Shown here piece by piece: positions 1 to 10,806 of a stretch of 64,000 nt of DNA. The position numbers and the translations under genes were made by a program. Source of the stretch: Pyropia haitanensis. Lineage: Eukaryota; Rhodophyta; Bangiophyceae; Bangiales; Bangiaceae. The first letter of the stretch is position 1, and each line of letters opens with the position of its first letter. Below the pieces are notes generated by a model, which was given only the letters and a program-made list of their open reading frames with translations, was not told where the DNA came from and searched no databases. The stretch spans positions 1-64,000 of the forward strand of contig SDUX01000105.1 of NCBI GenBank assembly GCA_008729055.1, given 5' to 3'.

Positions 1-2166
1 TTCAACAACCTCATGTGTAGCCGGTAGGGAGATACCGGGTCTTTGACTAGGTCGGCAAACTCGGGGTCCGCGTCGTACTCTTGTCTTAAGGTGGCAAGGT
101 CTTGATCACTTTGGTTGATGGTCATGAGGTTGTTGATTTCAGTTTTTCTTGGGGAGTTCTTCAATGGTCTTGGTCAGCACGCGACTAAGAAGGTCTTGAT
201 TGGGGGCGTGCTTGTCGGGAGCATCTTGTGGCTGCCTGGAAAGGGCATCAGCCACGGGGTTCGAAGTGCCCTTGATTGGGACAATCTTGAACTGGAACTG
301 GTCCAGAAACTCCAGCCACTTGACTTGGCGATCGTTCAGCTTCTCTTGGGTGCTTAGGTATCTCAGGGACTCATGGTCGGTGTGGACCTCAAAGGGTCTT
401 CCGTAGAGGTAGCAGCGCCAATGCCGGATAGCTTGTACGACTGCAAGCAGTTCTCTTTCACGAATGCTGTAGCGCTGCTCGTGGATGTTGAGGGTTAACG
501 AGAAGTACGCCACTGGACGCCGTCCGCGTCCATCATCTTGCTCAAGGACTGCGCCCACAGCATACCCGCTGGCATCTGTAGACACGTAGATTGGGTATCT
601 CTTGTCGAAAGGCCTTAGCACCGGTGCGCTTGTCGTTAGGTCCTGCAGCTGCTCAAAGGCTTTCTGGGCGTCGGGTGTCCACTCGAAGTCGACATTCCCA
701 GTCAGCCTCGTTAGCGGCGTAGCTACGGCAGCCATTCCCTTGATGAATCTTCGATAGAAGTTGACCATACCGAGGAAAGATTGTACATCCTTTTTGCTCC
801 TCGGTGTTGCCCACGTACGGATGGCTTGGACCTTGTAGTCTTCCATAGAGAAGCCTTTCTCGGAGATGACGTGGCCAAGGTAGTCCACAGTAGTTCGAGC
901 GAACTGGCACTTGCTCAGCTTGGCGTAGAGCTTGTGTTCTCGTAATTTCTCGAGTGCTAATCGTAGGTGCTTGAGGTGATCGTCGTAAGTTTCGCTGTAG
1001 ACTAGGATGTCGTCGAGGTAGACACAGATGAAGTCGTACAGATAGGGTCGGAAGACATCGTTCATTAGGTTCATGAAGACCGCGGGTGCATTTGTCAGAC
1101 CAAAGGGTACGACGGTGAACTCATAGAATCCGTACTTGGTTCGAAACGCCGTCAAAGGTATTGTTTCTGGGTCAAGGCGAATCTGGTGATAGCCAGAGCG
1201 GAGGTCGATCTTTGTAAAGTACTTGGCCTTTCGCAGTTGGTCAAAGATGTCGTCGATGCGTGGTAGTGGGTACGCGTTCTTGATAGTAGCCTTGTTCAGG
1301 GCCCTGTAGTCGATGCACATTCGCCAGCCACCGTCCTTCTTCGCCGCAAAGAGGACGGAAGAGCCCCACGGTGAGGTGCTTGGTTGGATGAATCCCTTCC
1401 TTATGAGGCCGGCCAGTTGAGTCTTGAGTTCTTCGAGCTCCCATTCGGCTAGTCGGTAAATTCCGCTACGACGCGGTTGGGCGTCATCGGTCAGCTTGAT
1501 GCTAAATTTGTGACTGCGCTCAGGAGGGAGTCCGTCGGGGAGCTCGTCTGGGAAGACGTCAGCGTACTCTTTGAGAATCTCTTGAACTTCTTTCTTGTCT
1601 TCGCCTTGTCCCATCGTAATGGCGTTAATGTCGAAGGTGCTAGAGGGATCTTCCGACTGCAGGTAGATGGCAAAAACAGGGCACCTTTGAACGAGGTCCC
1701 GAGCAAGGCGTTGCCGACTGATCAGAGCTTCGGGCTTCTTGAGGGAGGCAGTGATAGAAATGTTCTTGTGGTTGAACTTGAAGGAGATCTTGTTTTTCTT
1801 GTTGTTGATTTTGGCGTCCTTGTCATCGCGCCACTTCTTTCCCAGGATGAGGTCGTACGCGCTCAATTCACAAACAGCAAACCGAAGTCGCTCTTGGTAC
1901 GGTCCGATGTGAATCTCAAGAGGGTCAACGGTTTCAGCGAGGACATGGGAGCGGCCATCGGGCATGCTTGCCGCGAAGTCCGTTCCTTTCGTTTTCACAT
2001 GCAAGGAGGTAACGAGGCGCCTTGAGACGACGTTGATGGGAGATCCGTCGTCGAACAGCACCTTAACAACTTTTCCATTGACAGAAGCAGTAGAAAGCAG
2101 AAGCCCGAGTCGCGGGCCTTCAAATGGTGACGACATATTTTCAGGAACCGAAGGAGCGTCTTTCAC
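1..2166 (-). pseudogene. pol: pol of copy 1 (protease, RT, RNase H), frameshifted and cut by the window edge
   Basis: The frame reads from the retropepsin-like motif (DDGSP) through reverse transcriptase (YLDD box) and RNase H (YVSTDAS, HTDHES). It should continue into integrase, but near 143-147 this copy has five T where copies 2 and 3 have four. That one-base insertion throws translation out of frame after about 675 codons and a stop follows. The integrase that would lie further on is beyond the window. The first codon of the open stretch used here is GTG; pol is more likely reached from gag by -1 frameshifting (see 2205-2211). Confidence 0.9.
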
Positions 2167-2189
2167 AGATGTTGAGGATTGTTGCTGCT

Positions 2190-3068
2190 TCAGTTCCGCT
2201 GGCCTTTTGGGCAGTCCTTAGCCATGTGTCCTTTCTCGCGACAGCGAAGGCAGAGACCCTCGCGCATGCAGCGCTGGCGTTCGTCTGGCGTCAGCTTTTC
2301 GATCTTGATGCTGGAAATGTCCATCGGGACAACGCCCATCGTCGGTGGCTTGCCAGAAGTGCTGTTAACATTGCTGGTGATACGGGACACTCCAGCCTTG
2401 GCCGCTTCCACGCGCAGGGCGTCCGTCATCAGTGATTCAAGATCGGTGTACGTCTTGAGGCACAGTGCCTGCCAGATGTCGCGCTTCAGGCCTCGGCTAT
2501 AGCGGTCGATCTTTTCCGCTTCGGTGATGTCCGGGATGTCCAAGAGGACGCTCAGGAAAGTCCTGTTGAACGTCCCGACGTCCTTGATTTGGCGCCATGA
2601 GTGCAGCTTGTCCCGCGCCGCCTGCGTCTTGTTCAGAGGGCTGAAGCGACGGATGAGCGCAGCCCGAAAGGTAGCCCAGTCGGGGACCGCCGTCGTCCGA
2701 CTGTAGGTATGCCACCAGGTGAACGCTTCACCGTCCAGGTAGGTGCAGGCGATCCGACACGCTTCGTCAGGGTCAGTCAGTCGCACATATGAGTCCATGT
2801 GCGAGCACCATGCTTCAATTGTCCCGGGCTTGCCAGAGAACAGCGCGGGCTTATTCGGCCTCGCAGTCGTCGCGCCTCCACTCGAGGCCTTAGCCTTGGC
2901 GTCGGACAGCTGTTTCTTGGCGTCCGCCAATTCAACCTTATGAGCCTCGAGCTCGGCGCTCATCTGCGAGACGAACGCTGTAAGTTGATTCCATGACTCC
3001 GCGGAGGGTGCGGTTGAGGCCGTTCCCGGATTAATCGGGCTTACAGTCGCAGGATTCGGGGGGTCCAT
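2190..3068 (-). CDS. gag: Retrotransposon Gag, copy 1
   Basis: This is the capsid/nucleocapsid protein of the chromovirus, 292 aa from the ATG at 3066-3068. The open frame runs 47 codons further upstream but holds no ATG there, and the chosen ATG is the first one after the primer-site uORF; it has G at -3 and +4. It has a coiled-coil-like Glu/Lys/Ala segment near residues 25-60, a central retrotransposon gag domain ([24 protein letters not shown]), and a C-terminal CCHC zinc knuckle (C-x2-C-x4-H-x4-[15 protein letters not shown]). Seven residues follow the knuckle before the stop. Confidence 0.93.
   Translation of the reverse strand: MDPPNPATVSPINPGTASTAPSAESWNQLTAFVSQMSAELEAHKVELADAKKQLSDAKAKASSGGATTARPNKPALFSGKPGTIEAWCSHMDSYVRLTDPDEACRIACTYLDGEAFTWWHTYSRTTAVPDWATFRAALIRRFSPLNKTQAARDKLHSWRQIKDVGTFNRTFLSVLLDIPDITEAEKIDRYSRGLKRDIWQALCLKTYTDLESLMTDALRVEAAKAGVSRITSNVNSTSGKPPTMGVVPMDISSIKIEKLTPDERQRCMREGLCLRCREKGHMAKDCPKGQRN
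2205..2211 (-). promoter_or_regulatory. Candidate -1 ribosomal frameshift heptamer, copy 1
   Basis: On the minus strand this reads C CCA AAA in the gag frame (codons CCA AAA). It fits the X XXY YYZ rule and lies 12 nt before the gag stop. The pol frame is exactly -1 relative to gag and is open across the site. Confidence 0.5.
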
Positions 3069-3432
3069 TGCGTCCTGGGTGAGGTCCGCAACAATCAAAT
3101 TAACCCAACAGATCCGGTTTGACTTACTCCGGCAGAGCACGGGGCAAGTCTTACAAGATGTGCAAGTTAATTTGACCAAGCAAAATAGTGCTGCACTAGC
3201 TCTGGACAAGCGTGGCCGTCGTGGCTACCACGTTTCCAAAGATGGACAACACTATTTGATGGGTCACAAGCGATGCGATGAAGCAGAATTCGAAGACTCA
3301 AATCACGCAATCGGATTTTCCCGCCGGCCGCCGCGCACGGGCCCGAGTCGGGTCGTGCCGGATTTCCACGCGGGGGGATCAAAGGGGGAAAATCGCGTCT
3401 CTTGCACAGATCCTGGGGGGTGTTGCGAGGTG

Positions 3433-4071
3433 TCAGTCGGTGCGGCGCGCCAGCGTGCGGTGGTGATCCTTGCCACGCTGGTGGCGTTCGAAGTGCTCGA
3501 CCGTCTCAAATTCGCGATCGCACACGTCGCAACGAGGGCGGGTCGCTGGACGGTTGACCGTATTGCGGTGGCGCCGCGACCAGCGATGGTCGCGCAGCAC
3601 TGTCAGGCTGTTGCAACGCACACCGCACGGCTTGCAAACGTATTTGCCCTTGGGGATGGTCTTGGCGATCCGGCGCTGCTCTCGCTGCTCTGCTGCGCGC
3701 GCGGTCGTCGGTCGGATGTGGCCGATTCGTGGGGCCGGCGGCGCGATGTAGCGCCGGGCCGGATCCTGCGCGGGCAGCAGCAGGCGCCGGTTGGCTGGGA
3801 CCGCCGGTCCTGACGTGGCCGGGCCCTTACCCTTGCGCGAGAGGGGGGGCTTGGATGCGGCTGGCGCCGCCGATGCGGCCGTCGCCGCCACAGAGGATGA
3901 CGTGGATGCGCCCGCCGGGGTGCCACGTGCCGCCGCGGTGTCGCGCGCCGCCGCGGTGCCGCGCGCCGCCGGGGTGCCGCGCGCCGTCGGGGGGCGCGCC
4001 GTCGCCGCCGAGGAAGTCGGGGCGTCCGCCAACGCCGAGGAAGAAAATTCCGAACCTGATTTGGCACTCAC
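3433..4071 (-). CDS. AUG-less open frame with two C2H2 zinc fingers upstream of gag, copy 1
   Basis: This is a 212-codon frame in the 5' leader of the element. The first half is low-complexity Ala/Thr/Pro/Arg. A basic linker follows, then two C2H2 fingers, each C-x2-C-x12-H-x5-H (CKPC..H..H and CDVC..H..H), the spacing of U1/JAZ-type fingers that often bind RNA or dsRNA. There is no methionine codon anywhere in it. The first codon used here is GTG at 4071, so the real start (non-AUG, or after splicing) is unknown. Copies 2 and 3 keep it open with few changes. It is not a usual chromovirus gene. Confidence 0.6.
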   Translation of the reverse strand: MSAKSGSEFSSSALADAPTSSAATARPPTARGTPAARGTAAARDTAAARGTPAGASTSSSVAATAASAAPAASKPPLSRKGKGPATSGPAVPANRRLLLPAQDPARRYIAPPAPRIGHIRPTTARAAEQREQRRIAKTIPKGKYVCKPCGVRCNSLTVLRDHRWSRRHRNTVNRPATRPRCDVCDREFETVEHFERHQRGKDHHRTLARRTD

Positions 4072-4289
4072 TGGGTTTCGACAATCAGTCGACCAAAAGA
4101 AAAAAAACCGTGACAGGGGCCACCAGGGCAGTGTCAGGGCAGTGTTCTTTCGGTGTGATTCGTGGAACCCGCTGCGTTCGTATTACAATGCCCGAGGCAC
4201 GCCGAACACAGGGGGCAGACGAGTGCACAAACACAGGGAGGGCCAAATCCAGGACGGAATCGCAACGTCACCGCCAAGAGGAAGTCAAA

Positions 4290-4305
4290 CTATCTGAAGC
4301 TACCA
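4290..4305 (-). other. Candidate primer-binding site, copies 1 (and array junction)
   Basis: Two bases inside the 5' LTR the minus strand reads TGGTAGCTTCAGATAG. It starts with TGG, as expected for pairing with a tRNA CCA end. The first 7 nt (TGGTAGC) equal the start of the Ty1 initiator-Met PBS, but the rest diverges, so the tRNA is not identified. Confidence 0.5.
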
Positions 4306-4547
4306 CATGTGAGGCACCACCCACACACGGGCAGCCCTCAACGTACTGGCGCCGGTGTCAGCAACCCGTGCACCAATGAGGATGCCGGGCGCGGGGAAGG
4401 TGACGGGTGGGATGACGGTGATGGGGGTGGGGAAGAGGATGGGCGTGACGTCGGTGAGGGTCGAGGGGGTCGAAGGTAAAGGAGGTCTTTGTGTCTCTGT
4501 CTGTCGTTTTCCCCCGAGGTCTCTCCCGGTGGCGCCCACACTCACGC

Positions 4548-4555
4548 ATTATATA
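4548..4555 (-). promoter_or_regulatory. TATA box in LTR (copy 1 promoter)
   Basis: TATATAAT on the minus strand lies about 610 nt into the 860-nt LTR. It is preceded upstream by a 19-bp palindrome at 4564-4582. Transcription would start roughly 30 nt downstream, near 4520. Confidence 0.6.
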
Positions 4556-4761
4556 CCCCCAGGGGGGCACCCAGGGTGCCCCAAAGCATGCAATTGCCCG
4601 TCGTGCCGGTGGACGGCACCAAAGCTCTCAAAACAAAGCATGGGCTCTCAGAACAAAGCAAGGGTGGGCGTGTGCGCCCCAAGGCGCCCCACCAGAAAGC
4701 CCCAAACGGGGGGGGGACGGTGTGCGGCGCTCGTAGCGCCGCGCGGCTGGCCCCACGCGCC

Positions 4762-4817
4762 ATTCGACCCGAAAAGCCTCAGAGGCGTGTAAGCAGACGC
4801 CAGTCTTCGGGTCGAAT
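4762..4817. repeat. Inverted repeat in LTR U3
   Basis: A perfect 12-bp arm (ATTCGACCCGAA at 4762-4773) matches its reverse complement at 4806-4817. A nested 5-bp inverted pair, GGCGT/ACGCC, lies at 4784-4788 and 4797-4801. It is conserved in all four LTRs and may be a protein-binding or RNA stem element. Confidence 0.7.
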
Positions 4818-5167
4818 ATCTCCCGTGGGTCAGCAAGTCTTGTCGCTCCCATTGGTCCACGGGGAGATTGTTCCGGCTTGCTGACGCGTCAGAGATGTGG
4901 CTCGTCTTTTGGTCCGTTAGTCCGTTGATCCGTTGGAGACTGTACCCGTCGGCAGATGAGTCAGGGTAGTGTCGGTTAGCCAATCCGCGGCTCCCGTGCT
5001 GACCGTCCGTTAGTAGTAGATTATCGGACGGACACCGCGGCATGCCCCAGATTACTTTGGAGTTGATGCGTCTTGGAAGGAGTTGGCTGAGAAGGACAGG
5101 GAAGGAGAGGCCCCAGTCCTTATCCCCTAGGCTCCAGTCTTGGGGATTTAAGGGGCATATCCTTACA

Positions 5168-5180
5168 CCTCCCCCCCCTT
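5168..5180 (-). other. Polypurine tract, copy 2
   Basis: The minus strand reads AAGGGGGGGGAGG directly before the LTR start TGTAAGG. It is the plus-strand DNA primer site and overlaps the pol stop codon. Confidence 0.85.
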
Positions 5181-8100
5181 AGGACGCGCGGCGCAGGAAA
5201 GCGTCCAACACCTCAGGTGCGTTCGCAAGGTCTTGCTTGGTCAGCCAGGAGTTCTCGCTGACGTCACAGCCTTTCCACTTGACCAGGTACTGTAGTCGTC
5301 CACGGCGCTTTCGTGACCTTATGATGGAGTCGACTTCGTACTCGACAGAACCGTCCGGAAATGCCACCGGGGCGGAACGGGAGGAAGTCGGCCATAAGGA
5401 TCAGCGCGGTACGGCTTCAGCAAGCTCGCATGAAAGGCGTTGTGAACCTTGCGATCGAGCACCGCTTGGGGAAGATCCAGGCGGAACGTCCATCGTGACC
5501 TCAGTGACGCGGTACGGTCCTGAGTACTTGGGCATCAGCTTGCGAGCGCCTTGGAAAGCATCTGGCATAAGGTGTTTGGTACTTAGTAGCACCAGATCGT
5601 CCACGGCGATCTTGCAAGGTCGGCGATGGCGATTTGCGTACGCCGAGCGCGCCTCATTTGCACTCTTGATGGCTGAGATGGCAGTCTCTTGAGCATGTTG
5701 GAGACCGCTTAGCCAGTCAGACACTGCAGGCATGCTTGACTCTGAGTTTTCGAGGATGTCCATTGGTACCGTCTTAGGTTCGAATCCGTAGTTCAGGAAG
5801 AAAGGGGAGTACGTTGTAACAGCATTTGGCGACCGGTTGTAGGCTACTTCGGCAGCAACCAGAAAGAGGTCCCAATCGCCTTGGTGATGGTTGACAAAGT
5901 TTCGCAGGATTTCTTCGATCTTCTTGTTCATGATCTCAGTTTGTCCGTCGGTTTGCGGGTGGTACGCTGAAGAGGCCTTGATCTTGACCTTGAGAATCTC
6001 CGTGAGCGACTGCCAGAAGTTGGAGAAGAAAATGCGGTCCCTGTCGCAGACAACATCAGCTGGGAGTCCGTGGTGTCGATAGACGTGATCATGGTAGAGC
6101 TGAGCTGCGACTGGCGCCGTACAGTCTGGCTTCATAGGGGCGAGGCGAATCATCTTGGAGAGGCGGTCGACAACGACGTAAATCCCGTTGTGGCCTCTTG
6201 GAGTCAGAGGAAGAGGCGTGATAAAGTCCATGGAGACACTTGCCCATCGTTGGCTCGGGGGGTCCAAGGGTTTGAGGTGACCCAGAGGTGAATGGGTGCT
6301 AGCCTTGTTCCGCTGGCACAAATCACATGTTTGTACGTATCTTTGGATGTCTTTCCGCATTGTCTTCCAGTAGTACTTGGAAGAGATAACCTTGGTTGTT
6401 TTCTTGACTCCCATGTGCCCTTGGCACGGGACATCATGGTAGTCGTGGAGTAGTCTTTGGCGTAGAGTACCGACGGGGATACACGTACGGTCACCTCGTT
6501 TCAACAACCTCATGTGTAGCCGGTAGGGAGATACCGGGTCTTTGACTAGGTCGGCAAACTCGGGGTCCGCGTCGTACTCTTGTCTTAAGGTGGCAAGGTC
6601 TTGATCACTTTGGTTGATGGTCATGAGGTTGTTGATTTCAGTTTTCTTGGGGAGTTCTTCAATGGTCTTGGTCAGCACGCGACTAAGAAGGTCTTGATTG
6701 GGGGCGTGCTTGTCGGGAGCATCTTGTGGCTGCCTGGAAAGGGCATCAGCTACGGGGTTCGAAGTGCCCTTGATTGGGACAATCTTGAACTGGAACTGGT
6801 CCAGAAACTCCAGCCACTTGACTTGGCGATCGTTCAGCTTCTCTTGGGTGCTTAGGTATCTCAGGGACTCATGGTCGGTGTGGACCTCAAAGGGTCTTCC
6901 GTAGAGGTAGCAGCGCCAATGCCGGATAGCTTGTACGACTGCAAGCAGTTCTCTTTCACGAATGCTGTAGCGCTGCTCGTGGATGTTGAGGGTTAACGAG
7001 AAGTACGCCACTGGACGCCGTCCGCGTCCATCATCTTGCTCAAGGACTGCGCCCACAGCATACCCGCTGGCATCTGTAGACACGTAGATTGGGTATCTCT
7101 TGTCGAAAGGCCTTAGCACCGGTGCGCTTGTCGTTAGGTCCTGCAGCTGCTCAAAGGCTTTCTGGGCGTCGGGTGTCCACTCGAAGTCGACATTCCCAGT
7201 CAGCCTCGTTAGCGGCGTAGCTACGGCAGCCATTCCCTTGATGAATCTTCGATAGAAGTTGACCATACCGAGGAAAGATTGTACATCCTTTTTGCTCCTC
7301 GGTGTTGCCCACGTACGGATGGCTTGGACCTTGTAGTCTTCCATAGAGAAGCCTTTCTCGGAGATGACGTGGCCAAGGTAGTCCACAGTAGTTCGAGCGA
7401 ACTGGCACTTGCTCAGCTTGGCGTAGAGCTTGTGTTCTCGTAATTTCTCGAGTGCTAATCGTAGGTGCTTGAGGTGATCGTCGTAAGTTTCGCTGTAGAC
7501 TAGGATGTCGTCGAGGTAGACACAGATGAAGTCGTACAGATAGGGTCGGAAGACATCGTTCATTAGGTTCATGAAGACCGCGGGTGCATTTGTCAAACCA
7601 AAGGGTACGACGGTGAACTCATAGAATCCGTACTTGGTTCGAAACGCCGTCAAAGGTATTGTTTCTGGGTCAAGGCGAATCTGGTGATAGCCAGAGCGGA
7701 GGTCGATCTTTGTAAAGTACTTGGCCTTTCGCAGTTGGTCAAAGATGTCGTCGATGCGTGGTAGTGGGTACGCGTTCTTGATAGTAGCCTTGTTCAGGGC
7801 CCTGTAGTCGATGCACATTCGCCAGCCACCGTCCTTCTTCGCCGCAAAGAGGACGGAAGAGCCCCACGGTGAGGTGCTTGGTTGGATGAATCCCTTCCTT
7901 ATGAGGCCGGCCAGTTGAGTCTTGAGTTCTTCGAGCTCCCATTCGGCTAGTCGGTAAATTCCGCTACGACGCGGTTGGGCGTCATCGGTCAGCTTGATGC
8001 TAAATTTGTGACTGCGCTCAGGAGGGAGTCCGTCGGGGAGCTCGTCTGGGAAGACGTCAGCGTACTCTTTGAGAATCTCTTGAACTTCTTTCTTGTCTTC

Positions 8101-8664
8101 GCCTTGTCCCATCGTAATGGCGTTAATGTCGAAGGTGCTAGAGGGATCTTCCGACTGCAGGTAGATGGCAAATACAGGGCACCTTTGAACGAGGTCCCGA
8201 GCAAGGCGTTGCCGACTGATCAGAGCTTCGGGCTTCTTGAGGGAGGCAGTGATAGAAATGTTCTTGTGGTTGAACTTGAAGGAGATCTTGTTTTTCTTGT
8301 TGTTGATTTTGGCGTCCTTGTCATCGCGCCACTTCTTTCCCAGGATGAGGTCGTACGCGCTCAATTCACAAACAGCAAACCGAAGTCGCTCTTGGTACGG
8401 TCCGATGTGAATCTCAAGAGGGTCAACGGTTTCAGCGAGGACATGGGAGCGGCCATCGGGCATGCTTGCCGCGAAGTCCGTTCCTTTCGTTTTCACATGC
8501 AAGGAGGTAACGAGGCGCCTTGAGACGACGTTGATGGGAGATCCGTCGTCGAACAGCACCTTAACAACTTTTCCATTGACAGAAGCAGTAGAAAGCAGAA
8601 GCCCGAGTCGCGGGCCTTCAAATGGTGACGACATATTTTCAGGAACCGAAGGAGCGTCTTTCAC
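5179..8664 (-). pseudogene. pol: pol of copy 2 (protease, RT, RNase H, integrase, chromodomain), two indels before the chromodomain
   Basis: The frame is intact through protease, RT (YLDD), RNase H and integrase (HHCC zinc region; D, D-35-E with the last Glu in DGQTE). Compared with copy 3, a net loss of 5 bp near 5482-5502 shifts the frame and a stop follows at 5401-5403. A further 1-bp loss near 5371-5376 (CCGGGGCGG for CCGGAGGCGG) brings the original frame back, so the chromodomain (YLVKWKGCD) is open again at 5179-5367. The main product therefore ends without the chromodomain. The entry codon of the open frame is GTG; frameshifting from gag is likely. Confidence 0.9.
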
Positions 8665-8687
8665 AGATGTTGAGGATTGTTGCTGCT

Positions 8688-9566
8688 TCAGTTCCGCTGG
8701 CCTTTTGGGCAGTCCTTAGCCATGTGTCCTTTCTCGCGACAGCGAAGGCAGAGACCCTCGCGCATGCAGCGCTGGCGTTCGTCTGGCGTCAGCTTTTCGA
8801 TCTTGATGCTGGAAATGTCCATCGGGACAACGCCCATCGTCGGTGGCTTGCCAGAAGTGCTGTTAACATTGCTGGTGATACGGGACACTCCAGCCTTGGC
8901 CGCTTCCACGCGCAGGGCGTCCGTCATCAGTGATTCAAGATCGGTGTACGTCTTGAGGCACAGTGCCTGCCAGATGTCGCGCTTCAGGCCTCGGCTATAG
9001 CGGTCGATCTTTTCCGCTTCGGTGATGTCCGGGATGTCCAAGAGGACGCTCAGGAAAGTCCTGTTGAACGTCCCGACGTCCTTGATTTGGCGCCATGAGT
9101 GCAGCTTGTCCCGCGCCGCCTGCGTCTTGTTCAGAGGGCTGAAGCGACGGATGAGCGCAGCCCGAAAGGTAGTCCAGTCGGGGACCGCCGTCGTCCGACT
9201 GTAGGTATGCCACCAGGTGAACGCTTCACCGTCCAGGTAGGTGCAGGCGATCCGACACGCTTCGTCAGGGTCAGTCAGTCGCACATATGAGTCCATGTGC
9301 GAGCACCATGCTTCAATTGTCCCGGGCTTGCCAGAGAACAGCGCGGGCTTATTCGGCCTCGCAGTCGTCGCGCCTCCACTCGAGGCCTTAGCCTTGGCGT
9401 CGGACAGCTGTTTCTTGGCGTCCGCCAATTCAACCTTATGAGCCTCGAGCTCGGCGCTCATCTGCGAGACGAACGCTGTAAGTTGATTCCATGACTCCGC
9501 GGAGGGTGCGGTTGAGGCCGTTCCCGGATTAATCGGGCTTACAGTCGCAGGATTCGGGGGGTCCAT
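8688..9566 (-). CDS. gag: Retrotransposon Gag, copy 2
   Basis: This 292-aa Gag is nearly identical to copy 1; one visible change is Trp-Thr for Trp-Ala in the central domain (VPDWT). The retrotransposon gag domain is followed by a single CCHC knuckle. The start is the ATG at 9564-9566, the first AUG after the primer-site uORF. The reading frame is intact. Confidence 0.93.
   Translation of the reverse strand: MDPPNPATVSPINPGTASTAPSAESWNQLTAFVSQMSAELEAHKVELADAKKQLSDAKAKASSGGATTARPNKPALFSGKPGTIEAWCSHMDSYVRLTDPDEACRIACTYLDGEAFTWWHTYSRTTAVPDWTTFRAALIRRFSPLNKTQAARDKLHSWRQIKDVGTFNRTFLSVLLDIPDITEAEKIDRYSRGLKRDIWQALCLKTYTDLESLMTDALRVEAAKAGVSRITSNVNSTSGKPPTMGVVPMDISSIKIEKLTPDERQRCMREGLCLRCREKGHMAKDCPKGQRN
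8703..8709 (-). promoter_or_regulatory. Candidate -1 ribosomal frameshift heptamer, copy 2
   Basis: This is C CCA AAA in the gag frame, 12 nt before the gag stop, identical to the site in copies 1 and 3. Confidence 0.5.
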
Positions 9567-9930
9567 TGCGTCCTGGGTGAGGTCCGCAACAATCAAATTA
9601 ACCCAACAGATCCGGTTTGACTTACTCCGGCAGAGCACGGGGCAAGTCTTACAAGATGTGCAAGTTAATTTGACCAAGCAAAATAGTGCTGCACTAGCTC
9701 TGGACAAGCGTGGCCGTCGTGGCTACCACGTTTCCAAAGATGGACAACACTATTTGATGGGTCACAAGCGATGCGATGAAGCAGAATTCGAAGACTCAAA
9801 TCACGCAATCGGATTTTCCCGCCGGCCGCCGCGCACGGGCCCGAGTCGGGTCGTGCCGGATTTCCACGCGGGGGGATCAAAGGGGGAAAATCGCGTCTCT
9901 TGCACAGATCCTGGGGGGTGTTGCGAGGTG

Positions 9931-10569
9931 TCAGTCGGTGCGACGCGCCAGCGTGCGGTGGTGATCCTTGCCACGCTGGTGGCGTTCGAAGTGCTCGACC
10001 GTCTCAAATTCGCGATCGCACACGTCGCAACGAGGGCGGGTCGCTGGACGGTTGACCGTATTGCGGTGGCGCCGCGACCAGCGATGGTCGCGCAGCACTG
10101 TCAGGCTGTTGCAACGCACACCGCACGGCTTGCAAACGTATTTGCCCTTGGGGATGGTCTTGGCAATCCGGCGCTGCTCTCGCTGCTCTGCTGCGCGCGC
10201 GGTCGTCGGTCGGATGTGGCCGATTCGTGGGGCCGGCGGCGCGATGTAGCGCCGGGCCGGATCCTGCGCGGGCAGCAGCAGGCGCCGATTGGCTGGGACC
10301 GCCGGTCCTGACGTGGCCGGGCCCTTACCCTTGCGCGAGAGGGGGGGCTTGGATGCGGCTGGCGCCGCCGATGCGGCCGTCGCCGCCACAGAGAATGACG
10401 TGGATGCGCCCGCCGGGGTGCCACGTGCCGCCGCGGTGTCGCGCGCCGCCGCGGTGCCGCGCGCCGCCGGGGTGCCGCGCGCCGTCGGGGGGCGCGCCGT
10501 CGCCGCCGAGGAAGTCGGGGCGTCCGCCAACGCCGAGGAAGAAAATTCCGAACCTGATTTGGCACTCAC
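9931..10569 (-). CDS. AUG-less open frame with two C2H2 zinc fingers, copy 2
   Basis: This is the same 212-codon frame as in copy 1, with a handful of substitutions in the low-complexity first half and both C2H2 fingers unchanged. It has no internal methionine, and the first codon used here is GTG. It stays open although it overlaps no other element gene. Function is unknown; the finger spacing suggests nucleic-acid binding. Confidence 0.6.
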   Translation of the reverse strand: MSAKSGSEFSSSALADAPTSSAATARPPTARGTPAARGTAAARDTAAARGTPAGASTSFSVAATAASAAPAASKPPLSRKGKGPATSGPAVPANRRLLLPAQDPARRYIAPPAPRIGHIRPTTARAAEQREQRRIAKTIPKGKYVCKPCGVRCNSLTVLRDHRWSRRHRNTVNRPATRPRCDVCDREFETVEHFERHQRGKDHHRTLARRTD

Positions 10570-10788
10570 TGGGTTTCGACAATCAGTCGACCAAAAGAAA
10601 AAAAACCGTGACAGGGGCCACCAGGGCAGTGTCAGGGCAGTGTTCTTTCGGTGTGATTCGTGGAACCCGCTGCGTTCGTATTACAATGCCCGAGGCACGC
10701 CGAACACAGGGGGCAGCACGAGTGCACAAACACAGGGAGGGCCAAATCCAGGACGGAATCGCAACGTCACCGCCAAGAGGAAGTCAAA

Positions 10789-10804
10789 CTACCTGAAGCT
10801 ACCA
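10789..10804 (-). other. Candidate primer-binding site, copy 2
   Basis: TGGTAGCTTCAGGTAG on the minus strand lies two bases after the 5' LTR. The tRNA is not identified. Confidence 0.5.
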
Positions 10805-10806
10805 CA

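Larger units (their letters stand above)
1..5167 (-). mobile_element. Chromovirus (Ty3/gypsy) copy 1, partial, left member of a tandem array
   Basis: This is a retrotransposon read on the minus strand, with its 5' LTR at 4308-5167, then leader, zinc-finger frame, gag and pol. Window base 1 corresponds to base 6500 of copy 2, so the integrase and chromodomain end, the polypurine tract and the left LTR lie outside the window. The sequence is nearly identical to copies 2 and 3. It carries a frameshift in pol, so it is probably not autonomous. Its 5' LTR also serves as the 3' LTR of copy 2. Confidence 0.93.
4308..5167 (-). repeat. LTR shared by copies 1 and 2 (5' LTR of copy 1, 3' LTR of copy 2)
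   Basis: This LTR is 860 bp and begins TG and ends CA on both readings (minus strand TGTAAGG...CTCACA). A polypurine tract borders it on the right (5168-5180) and a primer site on the left (4290-4305), so the same LTR serves two internal regions. It differs from the LTR at 10807 mainly in a small patch around 4503-4513, and shares variants with that LTR that the copy 3 LTRs lack. U3 holds several perfect palindromes and a 20-bp tandem duplication (4624-4663). Confidence 0.95.

Noticed and set aside
1477..2025. 182-codon plus-strand frame repeated in all three elements
   Set aside because: It is a mirror of the pol frame on the opposite strand. It is conserved only because pol is, and has no domain of its own.
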